Source: Lysobacter sp. (GTDB lineage Bacteria > Pseudomonadota > Gammaproteobacteria > Xanthomonadales > Xanthomonadaceae). From it: a stretch of DNA of 64,000 nucleotides. Below are positions 11,601 to 21,000 of the stretch, one piece after another; positions within the stretch are counted from its first letter, which is position 1; the number at the start of each line of letters is the position of its first letter. Under the pieces are notes generated by a model that was not told where the DNA came from, ran no database searches, and saw nothing but the letters and a program-made list of their open reading frames with translations. Where the stretch lies: the NCBI GenBank assembly GCA_008015835.1, contig SSGH01000013.1, positions 124,001 through 188,000 on the forward strand. The letters are read 5' to 3'. The translations under genes were made by a program, and so were the position numbers.

Positions 11601-14600
11601 CCGCGCGCAGCGCGGCGTCGGAGGCGATGCGATCGAACGCTCGTTTCAGCCCTTCGACCAGCGCGGGCGAGAACATGTTGCGGGCGTCGCGGTCGTGCAT
11701 TTCGATCAGGGCCACGCCACCCGGATGCGCGCTCAGCGTGACCGCATCGGTGCGCAACAGCGTCGAAGTCGCGTTCGGCACGGCCATGTCGCCATCGATG
11801 CCCTCCGCATCGGGGGCATCCGCGTCGAAGGCATCGGCCGCGATTTGCGCAGACGCGGCGCATGATTCGGCGAACCGCCGATGCTCGCCGCGGAAGCGCG
11901 CATGCAGATCCTCGCGCCGCTGGCGGCTCCAATGCGCGGCCAGGCGGAGCGCTTCGCCCAAGGTGTCGCCGTCGTCGACGACAGGGACGCCGGGGGAACG
12001 CGCGCGAATCGCCGCACCGTCGAATTCGCCGAGGCCCAGCGTCAATTCGCGCCCGAAATTCGCTTCGAAGCGCGAAGCGCACAACGCCACGGTGGCGCGC
12101 GACAGCGCTGGCGTCGTCCACAGTGCGGACGCGCTGTAGCGCCCGTCGCGAGCGTAGACCACGGTGTCGCAGGCCAAGGCGAAACGCCAAGCGGCGCCCT
12201 CCGCCTTCGCACCCAACGCGGCGATCACCGGCACCGGGCAGCCCGCGATCAAGGTTTCGAATTCGAGGATCAATGCGCAGGCGTCGTCGTCGCTCAGCGG
12301 CGGCAGGAACCCATCCAATGCGCTGTGGATGACGATGCAGCCGATGTCGCCGGTCGCGGCGTGCGCGAACACCGTGCGCAGATCCGCCGACAGAGCGCGA
12401 GGATCGACGCGACCTTCGCCGTCGCCCAGCCGCAGGCAGAGGCAACCGCTCGGTATCTCGTCGTATGCGCGCGGACGATCGGTCGCCCGCGCGGGCTCGT
12501 TCTCCGCACTGGTATCGGCAGCGCGATCGGCGACGCCGGCATCGGAACCGGACAGCGGAACCAGCGCGGAGGCCAACGGCGAGAGACGTCGCGCGAGATG
12601 CGGTTTGAGCAGGCCGAGCGCGAGCGGCGAAGCGTCGTTCAAGGTTTCGGCGATACGACGCGCTTCGGCATCGACGCGTTCCGCGGGCGCGAATCCGCAG
12701 GACAGACCGAGCGCGCGCGCCCGAATCGGGCGATCGTCGTCGAGCAAGGCCTGCGCCGCGGCGCCGAAGCGTTCGCGCAGCAGCGCCGCCTCGGCTTCGC
12801 CGGACAACAGCGACGCATCGGCGAAGCCGACGCTGGCGTCGTCGCCCAGCACCAGAAAATCGCAGAGTGCGGCGAGCAACAGACCGGCGCCGCGCAGATC
12901 GCCCGCGACCGCCGCGATCGTCGGCACCGATACCGCGGACATCGCGGCGTACAGACCATTCGCGGCGAGCGCGTCGCAGACCTCGCGACCGCCGGACCAG
13001 AACTCAGGCTGCGGCGTTTCGATGCGCAGGCTGCGCACGTCGCCGGCATCGATGCGAACGCGCGCGCGCGCGATCGCGGCGGACAAATCGTCGATGGCGT
13101 CCGCTAGCGCGGAGTGCTCCACGCGCAGCAGAAGATGGCCGTGATCGTATTCGAAGACGCGCACGCGAACGTCGTCGTCCTTCGCATCGTTCGATGCGGC
13201 GATGCGGGCGTCCAACGCGGCCAACCGCACTCGGCCTTTCGGCGGAAGCGGCGCATTCGCCGCACCCGTCGCCGCGGACGGCGGCGCCAGCGCAATGCGA
13301 TCCGGTTTCGGCAGCACCGGCCCGAACACGGGCGCGGCCGCGGACCGCCGCGCGACCGCGAGTTCGCGCGGCATCGCGGGTGCTGGTGCGGCGCGCTCGA
13401 GTTCCTGCGCAGGCGTCGCGGTCGGCGTCGGCGAAACGGGTGTTCGCGCGCGATGCGCGTCGAGCGTTTCGGTCGTGCCGAGCGTTTCGGTCGCGGCGGA
13501 TGCGGCGATCGGCGTGGGCGCGGCATGCGGCGTCGCGGCGTCGGTCGCCGCCGCGTTGCGCAGCCCCTGCAGGTGCCATCGCGCGCGGCCATCGTCGCCG
13601 CAGACGGCCACATCGAGCGCGCCGTCGCGATCGCGTCGCAGATGGACGAAGGCATGCGCCGGACAGGGGCCGAACGCGCGCAGGGCGCGCAGCGACAACG
13701 GCGCGGCCTCGGCGCCGTCGACCAGCGCGCACAGCGCTTGCAGCGCGTCCGCCATCGACGGCGTCAACCAGCACGCCGCCCAGCGCGCATCGATGTCGGG
13801 CAGACGTAGCTCCGCCAGCCACTCGTCGCTGCCGGCGTGCAGCGCGACGACGCCCGGCGGCGGCGACGTCTGCGGGCGCAGCGCGGCGCGCAGACGCGCC
13901 ATGTCGTGAGTTTCGGGCGTCGCATCGCGACCGAAGCGCGCTTGCGTCTGCGCCAGCACTCTATCGTCGGCGGCGCGATACAGTTCCAGATCGATGCCGT
14001 CGGCGTCGCGCGCCAGCGCCGCGATGCCGTAATTCGACGCGGGCTCCGACGCCGCGGCGCCCCAGGCGATCGCCTGCAATTCCCATGCGCCCTCGCCTTC
14101 TCGGCTCGGCGCCGCCAGCGCCAACGCGGCGCGCATGGCTTCCAGCATCAGCAGCGGCGGCAGCGCGCCGTCGGACAACGGCGCTTCGTCGGCGGCGAAT
14201 TCGGAGCGATAACGCACTTCGTTCACATCGGACGCGTTCGCATGCACCAGCGGATGCGCGCGCGTGGGCGTCGCGGCAGCGAGCGCGACGGACTGCGCGC
14301 CGTGCGGCGCAGTCGCCGCCGCCGGCGCGATCCAATAACGTTCGCGCGCGAACGGATACGCCGGCAGCGACATCCGGCGCGGCGCTTCATCGCCGGCGAT
14401 CCGACGCCAATCGATGTCTTCGCCTTCGGCCCACAGCGCGGCCGACGCCGCGAGGTCGCCCGATCGCAGCGTGCGTTCGCGTTCGGCGACGAAGCCCGCG
14501 TCTTCGCGACGTGCGGCCAGCGCTTCGCGCTGCCGCTTCGCGCTGCCGCGCCAGATGCGACCGGGCGTATCGCGGCCGTCGAGGAAATCGCGCAACGCGC

Positions 14601-17600
14601 TGCGCAGCGCGGCCGGCGAATCCGCCAGGAAGCAGGCGCGCTCGTCCATCGCCTCTCGGCCGATCTGCAGCGTATGCGCCAAATCGCGCGGGTCCACCGC
14701 ATCGCCTTCGCGTTCGAGAAACGCCAGCAGATCGCTCGCGCGCTGGCGCAATTGTTCGGCGGTGCGCGCCGAGAGCGGCATCGCGCGCAGGACATCGCGG
14801 CGGGCCGCGGCGCGCGCGGGTGCGACGTATTCTTCGATCAACACATGTGCGTTGGCGCCGCCCGCGCCGAACGACGAAACGCCGGCGACGCGCGGGAGCG
14901 TCCTGCCGTCGACGACCGGACGGTCCCACGCGCGCAGCGTTTGATTGACCACGAACGGCGTGGACGCGAAATCGATGTGCGGGTTGAGCGTTTTGGAATG
15001 CAGCGACGGCACGATGCGGCCGTGGCGCAACTGCAGCAGCACTTTGCTGACGCCGGCGATGCCGGCGGCGGACTCGCAGTGGCCGATGTTGGATTTCGCC
15101 GAACCGATCGCGCAATAACCGTTATCGGCCGCGCTTTTTTCCGCGTTTTCGGCAGTGTTCCCGGGCGCGCCATTAACCCCGCTCTCGCGGAACGCTTTGG
15201 TCAGCGCCGCGATTTCGATCGGGTCGCCGAGTTTGGTGCCGGTGCCGTGCGCCTCGATGTAACCGACGTGGCGCGGATCGATGCGGGCATCGGCCAAGGC
15301 GCGGCGGATGACGTCGGCCTGCGCCTGCGGATTGGGCACGGTGTAGCCGTTGGTCTTGCCGCCGTGATTGAGCGCGCTGGCGCGGATCAGGCCGTAGATA
15401 TGATCGCCGTCGCGCTCCGCGTCCGACAAACGTTTGAGCACGGCGACGCCTACGCCCTCGCCGGGAATGTAACCATCGCCGCCTTCGCCGAAACTTTGGC
15501 AATGGCCATCGCCGGAAATGAACTGACCGCCGCTGAGCATCGTGTATTTGTTCGGATGCACGCTGACGTTCACGCCGCCGGCCAGCGCCATCGCGATGCG
15601 ACCAGAGCGCAAGTCCTGGCACGCCAGATGCAGCGCGGTGAGCGACGAGGAGCACATCGTGTCCAGCGTCATGCTGGGCCCGTGCAGATTCAGAACGTAC
15701 GAAACGCGGTTGGCGATACCGGCCAAGCTGCCGGAGAGGTTGTACTCGCCGTACATCACGCCGGCGTAAACGCCGACCTGTCCCGGCAAGCCGCGCGCAT
15801 CGGCGATCTGAAGCGCGGCGCGGGTGTAGCCCGCATCCTCGACCGCCATCCACGCGTGCTGCAGGAACAAGCGCTCCTGCGGATCGATCGTGCGCGCCTC
15901 GCGCGGCGCGATATTGAAGAACCGCGGGTCGAATTCGTCGACGCCTTCGATGAAGCCGCCCCACTTGCTGTAGTGCGCGCCTTCGACGGTGCGGTCGGCG
16001 CTGTACCAGGCGCGCCAATCCCAACGAGACGCCGGCACTTCGACGATGCAGTCCTTGCCGTCGCGCAGATTGCGCCAGAACGTGTCCAAATCCGGCGATT
16101 CCGGATAACGGCCGCTGAGGCCGACGATCGCGATTGGTTCTTGCGCGTAGGCCGCGCTCGCCTCGGCGGCCTCGGCGACGGTCGCGAACCGCCGACGACG
16201 GCTGCGCAGCGGCGCGCGTACCGCTGTCGTCGCAGCGGAAGCATCGGCGGCGGACGCCGCCGCGGCGCTCGACCCATCGATCGGTACGGCCGTCGACGCC
16301 GCGAACAGCGTGGTCAAGGTCGCAGCGTGGCTGCGATGGAAATAGCCCGCCAACTCCTCCAGCGTCATGTACTCGAAGAACAGCGTTTTCGGCAGCGCGC
16401 CGAAGCTCGCTTCGAGCTGCGCGGTGAGATTCATCGCCAGGATCGAATCGATGCCGTATTGCTCGAGCGGAGCCCGGGCATCGATCCGCTGCGCGGGAAT
16501 TTTCAGCACTTTCGAGAATTCGCCGCGCAGAAACTCGCGAACGCGGGTCTGCAGATCGCCGTCGTCGCCGCTCGACGCCGTCGAGACGGACGCGACCGGC
16601 GCGGGCGCGGCGCGGGCCGCATCGCGCGGCGGTGCGGACGGGCGCGCATTCGTCGCGGCATCGGCGCCTTCGAGCGCGCGACGCATGTCGTCGGGCACGC
16701 CGTGCATCGCCATCGCGTGCGTGCGGCCGAGCGCGAGGCAGCGATGCAGCGCCCGCATGCCGTCGTCGGTACGCATCGACCGCAGGCCCGTACGCTTTTC
16801 CAGCAAGCCCAGGCTAGTCGCATCGACGTTCATGCCGCCGTCGAGCCAATGCGGCCACGCGATGCTCAGGCTGAGGCCGCGACGATCGCCCGCCGCCGCG
16901 CGCGCATGGCGCCAGCCCGCGAAGGCGTCGAGAAACCCGTTCGCCGCCGCGTAATCGGCCTGACCGACGTTGCCGGCCCAGGCCGCGATCGACGAGAACA
17001 GCAGGAAGAAATCCAGCGGCAGCGACGCGGTGGCGCGATCCAGATGGGCGGCGCCGTCGACTTTGGGTCGCAGGACGTCCGCGAACTGGGCCGACGATTT
17101 CTTCAGGATGAAATCGTCGCGCAACACGCCTGCGCTGTGGACGACGCCGTGCAGCGCGCCGTAGTCGACGAGGATGCCGTCGATCAATGCGCGCGTCTGC
17201 GCGCCGTCCGCGATGTCCGCGACGCGATAGCTCGCGCGTCCCGGCGCGCCCAGCGCGGCGAGCGCGGTTTCGGTGGCGGCGTCCGCGGGCGAGCGACCGC
17301 AGAGCACCACGCGCGCGTTCGCGACCGTGGCGAGAATTTCGGTCGCGACCAAACGGCCTAAGCCGCCGAGCCCGCCGGTGATCAGATACACGCCGTTTTC
17401 GCGGAACCGGCAGGGCGGCTCGGCCGCGCCGCTCGCGTCGTCGACGAAGCGCCACCGGCGCGCTTCGCGACCGCGCTCGCGGAAGCGCACGACGCGCTCG
17501 CGGCCCTCGCGCGTTTCGGCGCGCAGCAACACGGCCAAGCCATCGCTCTCGATAGTCGACGGCACGAACAACACCCGACCGTCGATGCCGGGATGCTCCA

Positions 17601-18066
17601 GCGCGGCGGTTTCGATCAGCCCCGCCAATCCCGCGAACATCGCCGCGTCGTCGCCGTCGGCCACCGCCAATTGCACGCAACAGCGGCCCTGCGGCTTATC
17701 GCGCAGCACGGCGCGCACCGCTTCGAAATACGCCAGCGCGACCGCGGTGTAGGCGGCGTCGGGCTCGGCGCCCACCGGAACCGACGCCGCTTCGCACACG
17801 CTGCCCGGCAGCGCGGCCCGCAACTGCGCGAGGTCGACTTGAGGCAACCCGCAGACCAACACGCGATGCTGCGACAGCGCAACCTCGCTCGTTGCGGACT
17901 CGGCAGCGCTCGCCGCTTCCCATACCGGCGCCGCCAGCAGCGTATCGACCGCGGGCGGCGAAGTCCGCTCGCCCGATTTGGCCGCGCGAATGCGTTCCAA
18001 CGCCTGTTCGCGGCTGAGGCGGCCCGCGGAGAGATCGCGGTAAATGTCGGCCAAGTCGTACGTCAT
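2605..18066 (-). CDS. Trans-AT PKS, 5153 aa: KR-ACP / KS-DH0-3xcrotonase-ACP-ACP / KS-KR-cMT-ACP-ACP / KS
   Basis: Domains by approximate residue are as follows. KR 50-470 (TGGLGGLG) completes the KS-DH module at the end of the 6088-residue protein. ACP has Ser539. KS 642-1080 has Cys804 in DTMCSSSL, HGTGT and NIGH. A DH relic spans 1269-1500 without HxxxGxxxxP. Three crotonase-fold units span 1620-2350, the last PksI/ECH2-like. Two ACPs with GLDSITGVTW have Ser about 2434 and 2573. KS 2694-3115 has Cys near 2862. KR 3335-3790 has GGVGIVG, with Tyr kept but the usual Asn replaced by Gly. A C-methyltransferase (3835-4205) has EVGAGTGG near 4025. Two ACPs follow (Ser about 4285 and 4427), then a final KS 4525-4940 with NTGCSSSA. 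The protein ends in a docking-type helix after KS, so its last module continues in the next gene. I chose the ATG at 18066 (MTYDLADIYRDL), 4 bases after the upstream stop; an in-frame ATG at 18093 would overlap the upstream gene. No AT domain is present. Confidence 0.94.
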   Translation of the reverse strand: MTYDLADIYRDLSAGRLSREQALERIRAAKSGERTSPPAVDTLLAAPVWEAASAAESATSEVALSQHRVLVCGLPQVDLAQLRAALPGSVCEAASVPVGAEPDAAYTAVALAYFEAVRAVLRDKPQGRCCVQLAVADGDDAAMFAGLAGLIETAALEHPGIDGRVLFVPSTIESDGLAVLLRAETREGRERVVRFRERGREARRWRFVDDASGAAEPPCRFRENGVYLITGGLGGLGRLVATEILATVANARVVLCGRSPADAATETALAALGAPGRASYRVADIADGAQTRALIDGILVDYGALHGVVHSAGVLRDDFILKKSSAQFADVLRPKVDGAAHLDRATASLPLDFFLLFSSIAAWAGNVGQADYAAANGFLDAFAGWRHARAAAGDRRGLSLSIAWPHWLDGGMNVDATSLGLLEKRTGLRSMRTDDGMRALHRCLALGRTHAMAMHGVPDDMRRALEGADAATNARPSAPPRDAARAAPAPVASVSTASSGDDGDLQTRVREFLRGEFSKVLKIPAQRIDARAPLEQYGIDSILAMNLTAQLEASFGALPKTLFFEYMTLEELAGYFHRSHAATLTTLFAASTAVPIDGSSAAAASAADASAATTAVRAPLRSRRRRFATVAEAAEASAAYAQEPIAIVGLSGRYPESPDLDTFWRNLRDGKDCIVEVPASRWDWRAWYSADRTVEGAHYSKWGGFIEGVDEFDPRFFNIAPREARTIDPQERLFLQHAWMAVEDAGYTRAALQIADARGLPGQVGVYAGVMYGEYNLSGSLAGIANRVSYVLNLHGPSMTLDTMCSSSLTALHLACQDLRSGRIAMALAGGVNVSVHPNKYTMLSGGQFISGDGHCQSFGEGGDGYIPGEGVGVAVLKRLSDAERDGDHIYGLIRASALNHGGKTNGYTVPNPQAQADVIRRALADARIDPRHVGYIEAHGTGTKLGDPIEIAALTKAFRESGVNGAPGNTAENAEKSAADNGYCAIGSAKSNIGHCESAAGIAGVSKVLLQLRHGRIVPSLHSKTLNPHIDFASTPFVVNQTLRAWDRPVVDGRTLPRVAGVSSFGAGGANAHVLIEEYVAPARAAARRDVLRAMPLSARTAEQLRQRASDLLAFLEREGDAVDPRDLAHTLQIGREAMDERACFLADSPAALRSALRDFLDGRDTPGRIWRGSAKRQREALAARREDAGFVAERERTLRSGDLAASAALWAEGEDIDWRRIAGDEAPRRMSLPAYPFARERYWIAPAAATAPHGAQSVALAAATPTRAHPLVHANASDVNEVRYRSEFAADEAPLSDGALPPLLMLEAMRAALALAAPSREGEGAWELQAIAWGAAASEPASNYGIAALARDADGIDLELYRAADDRVLAQTQARFGRDATPETHDMARLRAALRPQTSPPPGVVALHAGSDEWLAELRLPDIDARWAACWLTPSMADALQALCALVDGAEAAPLSLRALRAFGPCPAHAFVHLRRDRDGALDVAVCGDDGRARWHLQGLRNAAATDAATPHAAPTPIAASAATETLGTTETLDAHRARTPVSPTPTATPAQELERAAPAPAMPRELAVARRSAAAPVFGPVLPKPDRIALAPPSAATGAANAPLPPKGRVRLAALDARIAASNDAKDDDVRVRVFEYDHGHLLLRVEHSALADAIDDLSAAIARARVRIDAGDVRSLRIETPQPEFWSGGREVCDALAANGLYAAMSAVSVPTIAAVAGDLRGAGLLLAALCDFLVLGDDASVGFADASLLSGEAEAALLRERFGAAAQALLDDDRPIRARALGLSCGFAPAERVDAEARRIAETLNDASPLALGLLKPHLARRLSPLASALVPLSGSDAGVADRAADTSAENEPARATDRPRAYDEIPSGCLCLRLGDGEGRVDPRALSADLRTVFAHAATGDIGCIVIHSALDGFLPPLSDDDACALILEFETLIAGCPVPVIAALGAKAEGAAWRFALACDTVVYARDGRYSASALWTTPALSRATVALCASRFEANFGRELTLGLGEFDGAAIRARSPGVPVVDDGDTLGEALRLAAHWSRQRREDLHARFRGEHRRFAESCAASAQIAADAFDADAPDAEGIDGDMAVPNATSTLLRTDAVTLSAHPGGVALIEMHDRDARNMFSPALVEGLKRAFDRIASDAALRAVVLTGYDSYFATGGTLETLLAIQDGQARFTDETVFQLPMDCPLPVIAAIQGHGIGGGWSFGMFADLVALSEESRYLSPYMGYGFTPGAGSTLMFPARIGYDLARETLLTAREVSGRALKERGVPLTVSPRRDVVADALVLAARIAAQPRARLIALKRMFAQPLRDAREDAYAREVAMHARTFVDNADTLRTIRNKFRAERGDSAETTPSVALVANATAAASGVAAPVAAPVASQAPAAPLHEPALQESAILDEIRSMLAQELFLDVAEIDDGTPFIQLGLDSITGVTWIRRINAHYGIEIEATKVYSHPDLTSLGRLVIDAAVAARAGTPSSAVSADGAATRVAPSAPARSSAVSPARSASVAPSVSQAAALASPAPEQGARLAEVVAEIRGLLAAELLLRPDEIEDATPFIEMGLDSITGVTWVRRINARYGIDIEATKVYSHPTLEAMGRLVLNEAVRAGAFADASETIAQTPSAEAIAASGAAPSVSIAPSASTTAFAPKQRVPRPVLVSWRGATVATRARNAATTSIASTANAMTAPIAVIGIAGQFPMAGDIDAFWENLAAGRDCIAEVADERWSLTRYYRPGAPRPGKTNSKWLGALADYDRFDPLFFSISPTEAENMDPQQRLFLQACWHAVENAGYAPQSLSGSQCGVFVGCGPSDYHQASHSQRVSAQGFIGAAISILAARISYFLNLRGPSIAMDTACSSSLVAISGACDALNAGTCDLAIAGGVYVMGGPSMHVMTSQAGMLSADGRCYTFDARANGFVPGEAVGAIVLKRLADAERDGDRIQAVVEGWGTNQDGKSNGITAPNEDAQTRLLQSVYRRFGIDPGGIQLIEAHGTGTKLGDPIEIAGLKAAFAPFTDKTDYCALGSVKSNIGHCLTAAGAAGFIKLVLALRECALPPTIHYAQRNEHIRLDGTPFFVNDRLRPWRVADGERRRGAISSFGFSGTNAHLVVAEYAPTTQTRPDDAVESLSDRQGRSIVPLSARNEAQLREQAERLLAFLRGRDANRPPLRFADIADTLQVGRDPMGERLALLAASTDELIEGLDAFLSGRAMNGRAFRGQIKRDRESLKLVLQDEDVRATLVGKWLSERKFDKLAEMWAKGMDLDWSMFRPQGTPPRRIALPGYPFARERYWLPLEDDAASTTVDAMPDALDGPELPPVESLAASVRLDADVLSHTVRWDEHPLVEAGDASRDHANVLIVCDSDGFGLDRALRSHYAQRDGVRVSVLPMDELRNAQADRLDALRDRLAAFGPLDALYFLAAAREAADAERDATAMCGEDLALLRLMKSIKGSALGGDGLDLWTITVDSRAENASAIRYRGAGVSGLAYSLAQGSHRYRVRNLDLCADDLRDAERAAAVVDAIVREPRAVRGEAVRIRSGRRYRQSFVRIRWDASAPAGLAQGGVYAILGGVGIVGRAITRELLRTYDAHVYWLGRSVADAEKVREALAAFPGAGERLRYLQADALDESELRSAFARIRERHGRINGAVFSGMVIGDSDEDTIEKVSESAFRSVVEIKVRGSRTFYDALRDEPLDFLCYFSSGQAYAFSGAVRLPAYAAGIVAADSLVRAIAADAPFPVGIVNWGYWRSTVTERIEKMDGVSVRGIEALDDGEGFACFERFVGELRRGRLDQALCMRTTPQVEALMGLDPARLLCLAGSRADIDLRPETIAVDRDRILDRVRAHEAHGLESLFARLLHARLGGMLVDAEVRAPIAVEALREACGILPKYALWLRRSLDVLADAKLIEYADGTLLEWAGEAAPSVAAAELDWRERMDARLNAPDIRALVALVDECLDRLPEILRGDLAATDVVFPQGDMEKVAGLYRNNAAADTCNEIVAETVATYVRARLERDPAARIRILEVGAGTGGTSALVFAALAPYRDAVEEYAYTDVSKAFLLHAESAFLPNHPYIVCRRLDIELPLAPQGIETGSYDLLLSTNALHATRNIRRTLRHAKSALRRDGALVISEMCASTLSTHLIFGLLDGWWLFEDAELRIPGCPGLSASAWRRILHDEGFLAAHSLAEETEPLGNRVTIARSDGAFLTTLPAAAPPPTATRPRTPRRQAAPRVSIGKSAAPRMVSRDERIAAARNGVLDAMSATLKIAVDRIDPAMAFSDYGIDSILGATFIDRINARFGIDLNTAIVFEYAAAERLAAHIVDAYASKLDASIVSDARFDEPRSDAFDAEDINAEDIETDRIEIDAIDGDTGEADADRAQSILSSHAPSAATLDREMRAVLLDCLSKTLKMEVANIDPDVAFSDYGIDSILGVNFVDRVNGRFGVSLNSAIVFEYSSISRLQRHLADAHGEAVRAALRAAASRVGRQTSGIAAAASSVDTAGRRVPASRSAASTSARVERDDVGAAKTGEIAVVGLSGKFPKADTIAEFWRNLVDGVDGVEEFPSNYLDQAVAYSPEKKKGKTRCKWGGILADRDCFDPLFFNISPKEAESMNPHQRLAMQESWNALEDAGYDPRRLAGSRTAVFLGAEPSGYIGDSFTGLSDAIVASRLSYAMDFKGAAFVVNTGCSSSAVAIHLGCENLRSRESDIVLAGGVNACIHQDMLVRLDQIDMLSPSGRCFTFDKAGDGTIISEGVGVAVLKRLDDAIADGDHIYGTICASGMNQDGASNGITAPNGAAQEALIVSVYERFGIDARSISYVEAHGTGTRLGDPVETNALVRAFRRYSDDIGWCAIGSAKSHIGHAAAAAGVIGLIKVLMSMRHRTHPRLLNFRDLNPLVQFEGSPFEVVEARRSWDSSAGRPRMAAINSFGHSGTNAHLVVKEYLPPRASSRPARTGPMPVPLSAKTPEQLRQRAQDLLAHLRESDAPTDLDAIVWTLQMGREAMDERVGFVVDSIAALCASLDAWLADRPLADTYRGRAGRNADLYTPDAAEAPDALLRRWAEQGARIDWSALWGAARPRRVALPGYPFAKERYWKASAFAPTSTTNATPRLEDAAAHGAAPTRGDLALEAILDRIAGDQIPTEDGIRLLRALV
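10990..13210 (-). other. In-line array of three crotonase-fold domains, second copy
   Basis: This is a domain-level entry within the 5153-residue PKS. Two poorly conserved crotonase-like units (about 13200-12560 and 12470-11870) precede one well-conserved unit (about 11770-11010). The third unit has the hallmarks of PksI/CurF-type ECH2 decarboxylases: GYDSYFATGGT, PVIAAIQGHGIGGGW, then MGYGFTPGAGST. The first two keep short fragments such as AGLLLAALCDFLVLG and PVPVIAALGA but have lost the glycine-rich oxyanion segment. The array sits between a DH relic and two beta-branch-flagged ACPs. It matches the array at 26690-28870, which points to module duplication. Confidence 0.8.
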
Positions 18067-18070
18067 CGGA

Positions 18071-21000
18071 TCAACCCAATTCCATGGCTTCATCGGCGGA
18101 AAGCCGACGGTTCAAGACAGCATCGATGATCGAGAGGTAATGCGTTTCGTCGAAGGCGCTCGACGCCGCCTCGCGTTCGATCGGACGCGAGGAGAAGCCG
18201 CGCATCTGCGCGCAGATGCGACCGTCGGCGTCGCACAGATCGACATCGACCTTGGTGAGGCCGGCGACCGCGCGGCCATCGGCCGCGAAACGCACCCAGG
18301 CGTACATCCGCGGCGCGCACGGCGCGTACACCCGCAGCGCTTCCAGCGCGAACGGCAGCGACGGTTTGCCTTCGCCGCCGGCGGCCCGGTCGATCAAGGC
18401 GATCGACCCTTGCAGCGCGCTGTCGGCGAGACTCGGGTGGAGCACGAAGCCTTCGGCGTGCGCGGCATCGGGCAGACGCAGTTCGACCAAAACGTCGTCT
18501 TCACCGCGTTCGAGCGCGACGATGCCCTGGAACGCCGCGCCGTAGCCGAGCCCCATCGCCGCGAATCGCGGATACAGCGCGCTCGCTTCGACGCGGCCGT
18601 TGCGCAAACGCGCGCGCAGCGCCCGCAGGTCGAGCGGCGCGGGAGTCGCGTCGGCGGCCAATACGGCAGCGGCGCCCTGACAATGCAAGGTGTCGTCGCC
18701 TTCGCCGTCGCGCCGGCTGGCGATCTCGAATTCGAACGCGCCCTCGCCCGCCGGGAACACCGCGATCTCGACCCGAGTTTCGCCCTGCGCCACCAACGGC
18801 TGCGACCATGCGACGTGGCGCAGTTCGAGCGACGGCGACGTTTCGCCCTGCGGCATCGCGTCGCGCAGCGCCGCGCCGGCCATTTCCAGATACGCCACCG
18901 CCGGCAACACCGGACGGCCCCCGACGCGGTGATCGTCGAGGAAGAACTCGGCGCCGTCGAACACGCTTGCGTAGGCCTGGCGTCCGAGATCGGAGACGTT
19001 GCGATGCAGCAGCGGATGAAGCGCCGCGGCGCCCGACGCCGACGCGCCCCGTTTGCGCACCGGCTCGCCTTCGGCCCAACAGCGATCGCGCGCGAACGGA
19101 TAGGTCGGCAACGACAGACGACGCGGCGCGACCTCGTGCAAGCGCCGCCAGTCCAGCGCCAGCCCGCGTACCCAGAGTTCGAGTACGCGCGGCAGGTTCT
19201 TCTGCGCGATCCATGTGTCGATCACGCGCCCCATCTCGGCATCGCCCGCGAACGCGGCGATGGCGTCGTCGCGACCCGCGTCGCCGCGGAAGACGCCTTC
19301 GATTCGCGTCTCGCCCGCGGCCACGCGCTCCAGGCGCGCGCGCAATTGCGCGACGGAGTCGGCGACCACCGCCAAACGCTGCGGCATCGCGTCGCGTCCG
19401 GTCTGCAGGGTGTAGGCGATGCGCGCCAGATCGGCGTGGTCGCCCTCCCGGCGCAGAGACGCCAATAGATCCTCGACCTGTCGCCGCAATTGCGCCTGCG
19501 AGCGCGCCGACAGCGGCACCGCCATCGTTGCGCACGGCGCGGGCGTCGCCAGTCGCGCTTCGGCGGTAGGCAGATGCTCCTCGATCACCAGATGCGCGTT
19601 CGTGCCGCTGAAACCGAACGAGCTGACCGTCGCTAGACGCGGGCCGTCGCTCTCCCACGAACGCGTGCGGGTATTGACGCGGAACGGCGAGCGCTCGAAG
19701 TCGATGTGCGGGTTCGGCGTGGAGAAGTGGATCGACGGCACCAGCGTGCGGTGACGGATGCACGACAGCACTTTGATGATGCTGGCGACGCCGGCCGCGT
19801 AACCGCAATGACCGATGTTGCTTTTGATCGAGCCGATCGCGCACTGGCCGCGCGCGACGCCCTCGAACGCCGCGGTGAGGGCGTCGACTTCGATCGGATC
19901 GCCCAACGCGGTCGCGGTGCCGTGCGCTTCGACGTAGGAAATGCGCGACGGCTCGATCCCGAAGCGCTCGTACACCCCGCGCAGCAGACGCTCCTGCGAC
20001 TTCGCGCTGGGCGCGGTGATGCCGTTGGTCTTGCCGTCCTGATTGATGCCCGACGCGCGGATCACGCCGAGAATCTCGTCGCCGTCGCGCTCGGCGTCGG
20101 CCAAGGTCTTCAGCAGCACGACGCCGCAGCCTTCGGAGAACACGATGCCGTTGGCGGAGGCGTCGAACGCGGCGCAGCGGCCGTCGCGCGAGGGCATGCC
20201 GACCTGCGAGGTCAGCACATGGCCCAACGGCGTGGTCAACACGTTGACGCCGCCGGCGAGCGCGAGACGGTTCTCGCCGCTGCGGATGCTTTCGCAGGCC
20301 AGATGCACCGCGACCAGCGACGACGAACACGCGGTGTCGATCGCCAGCGCCGGGCCTTTGAGGTTGAGGAAATAGGCGATGCGCGCCGCCAGAATCGCGG
20401 TCGACGTGCCCATGAACGCGGCGCCCACCGTGTCTTTGCCGTGATCGGCCAACACGCGTCCGTAATCGCCCATGCCGCAGCCGACGTACACGCCGCAGGC
20501 CGTGCCGGAAAGCGCGGACGGCGAATAGCCGGCGCTTTCGATCGTTTTCCAGCTTTCCTCCAAGAACACCCGCTGCTGCGGATCGATCGCCTCGGCCTCG
20601 GCCGGCGAGATGCCGAAGAACAGCGCGTCGAAGGCGTCGACGTCGTCCAACAGACCGGCCCACTTCGAGTAGGAAGTGCGCGGGTGACGCGGGTCGGGGT
20701 GATACCAATCGCCGAGCTCGCCCCAGCGCGCGGCCGGGATCTCGCTGACGCAATCGCGGCCTTCGCGCAGATTGTCCCACAGCGCTTCGACGTTCGGACT
20801 CATCGGGTAGCGGCCCGACATGCCGATGATGGCCACCGCCGTATCGCGATCGGACGCGACGCCCGGCTGCGGCGCGGCCGCCTGCGCCGCCGCGGAACGC
20901 GCTTGCTCGCGAATGGTCCGGCGCGGCACCCGACGCAGTTCGATGCGTTCGATCGCGGCCGCGAGCCGGCCTTGGTCGTCGACCAATTCCAAAGCGAAGA

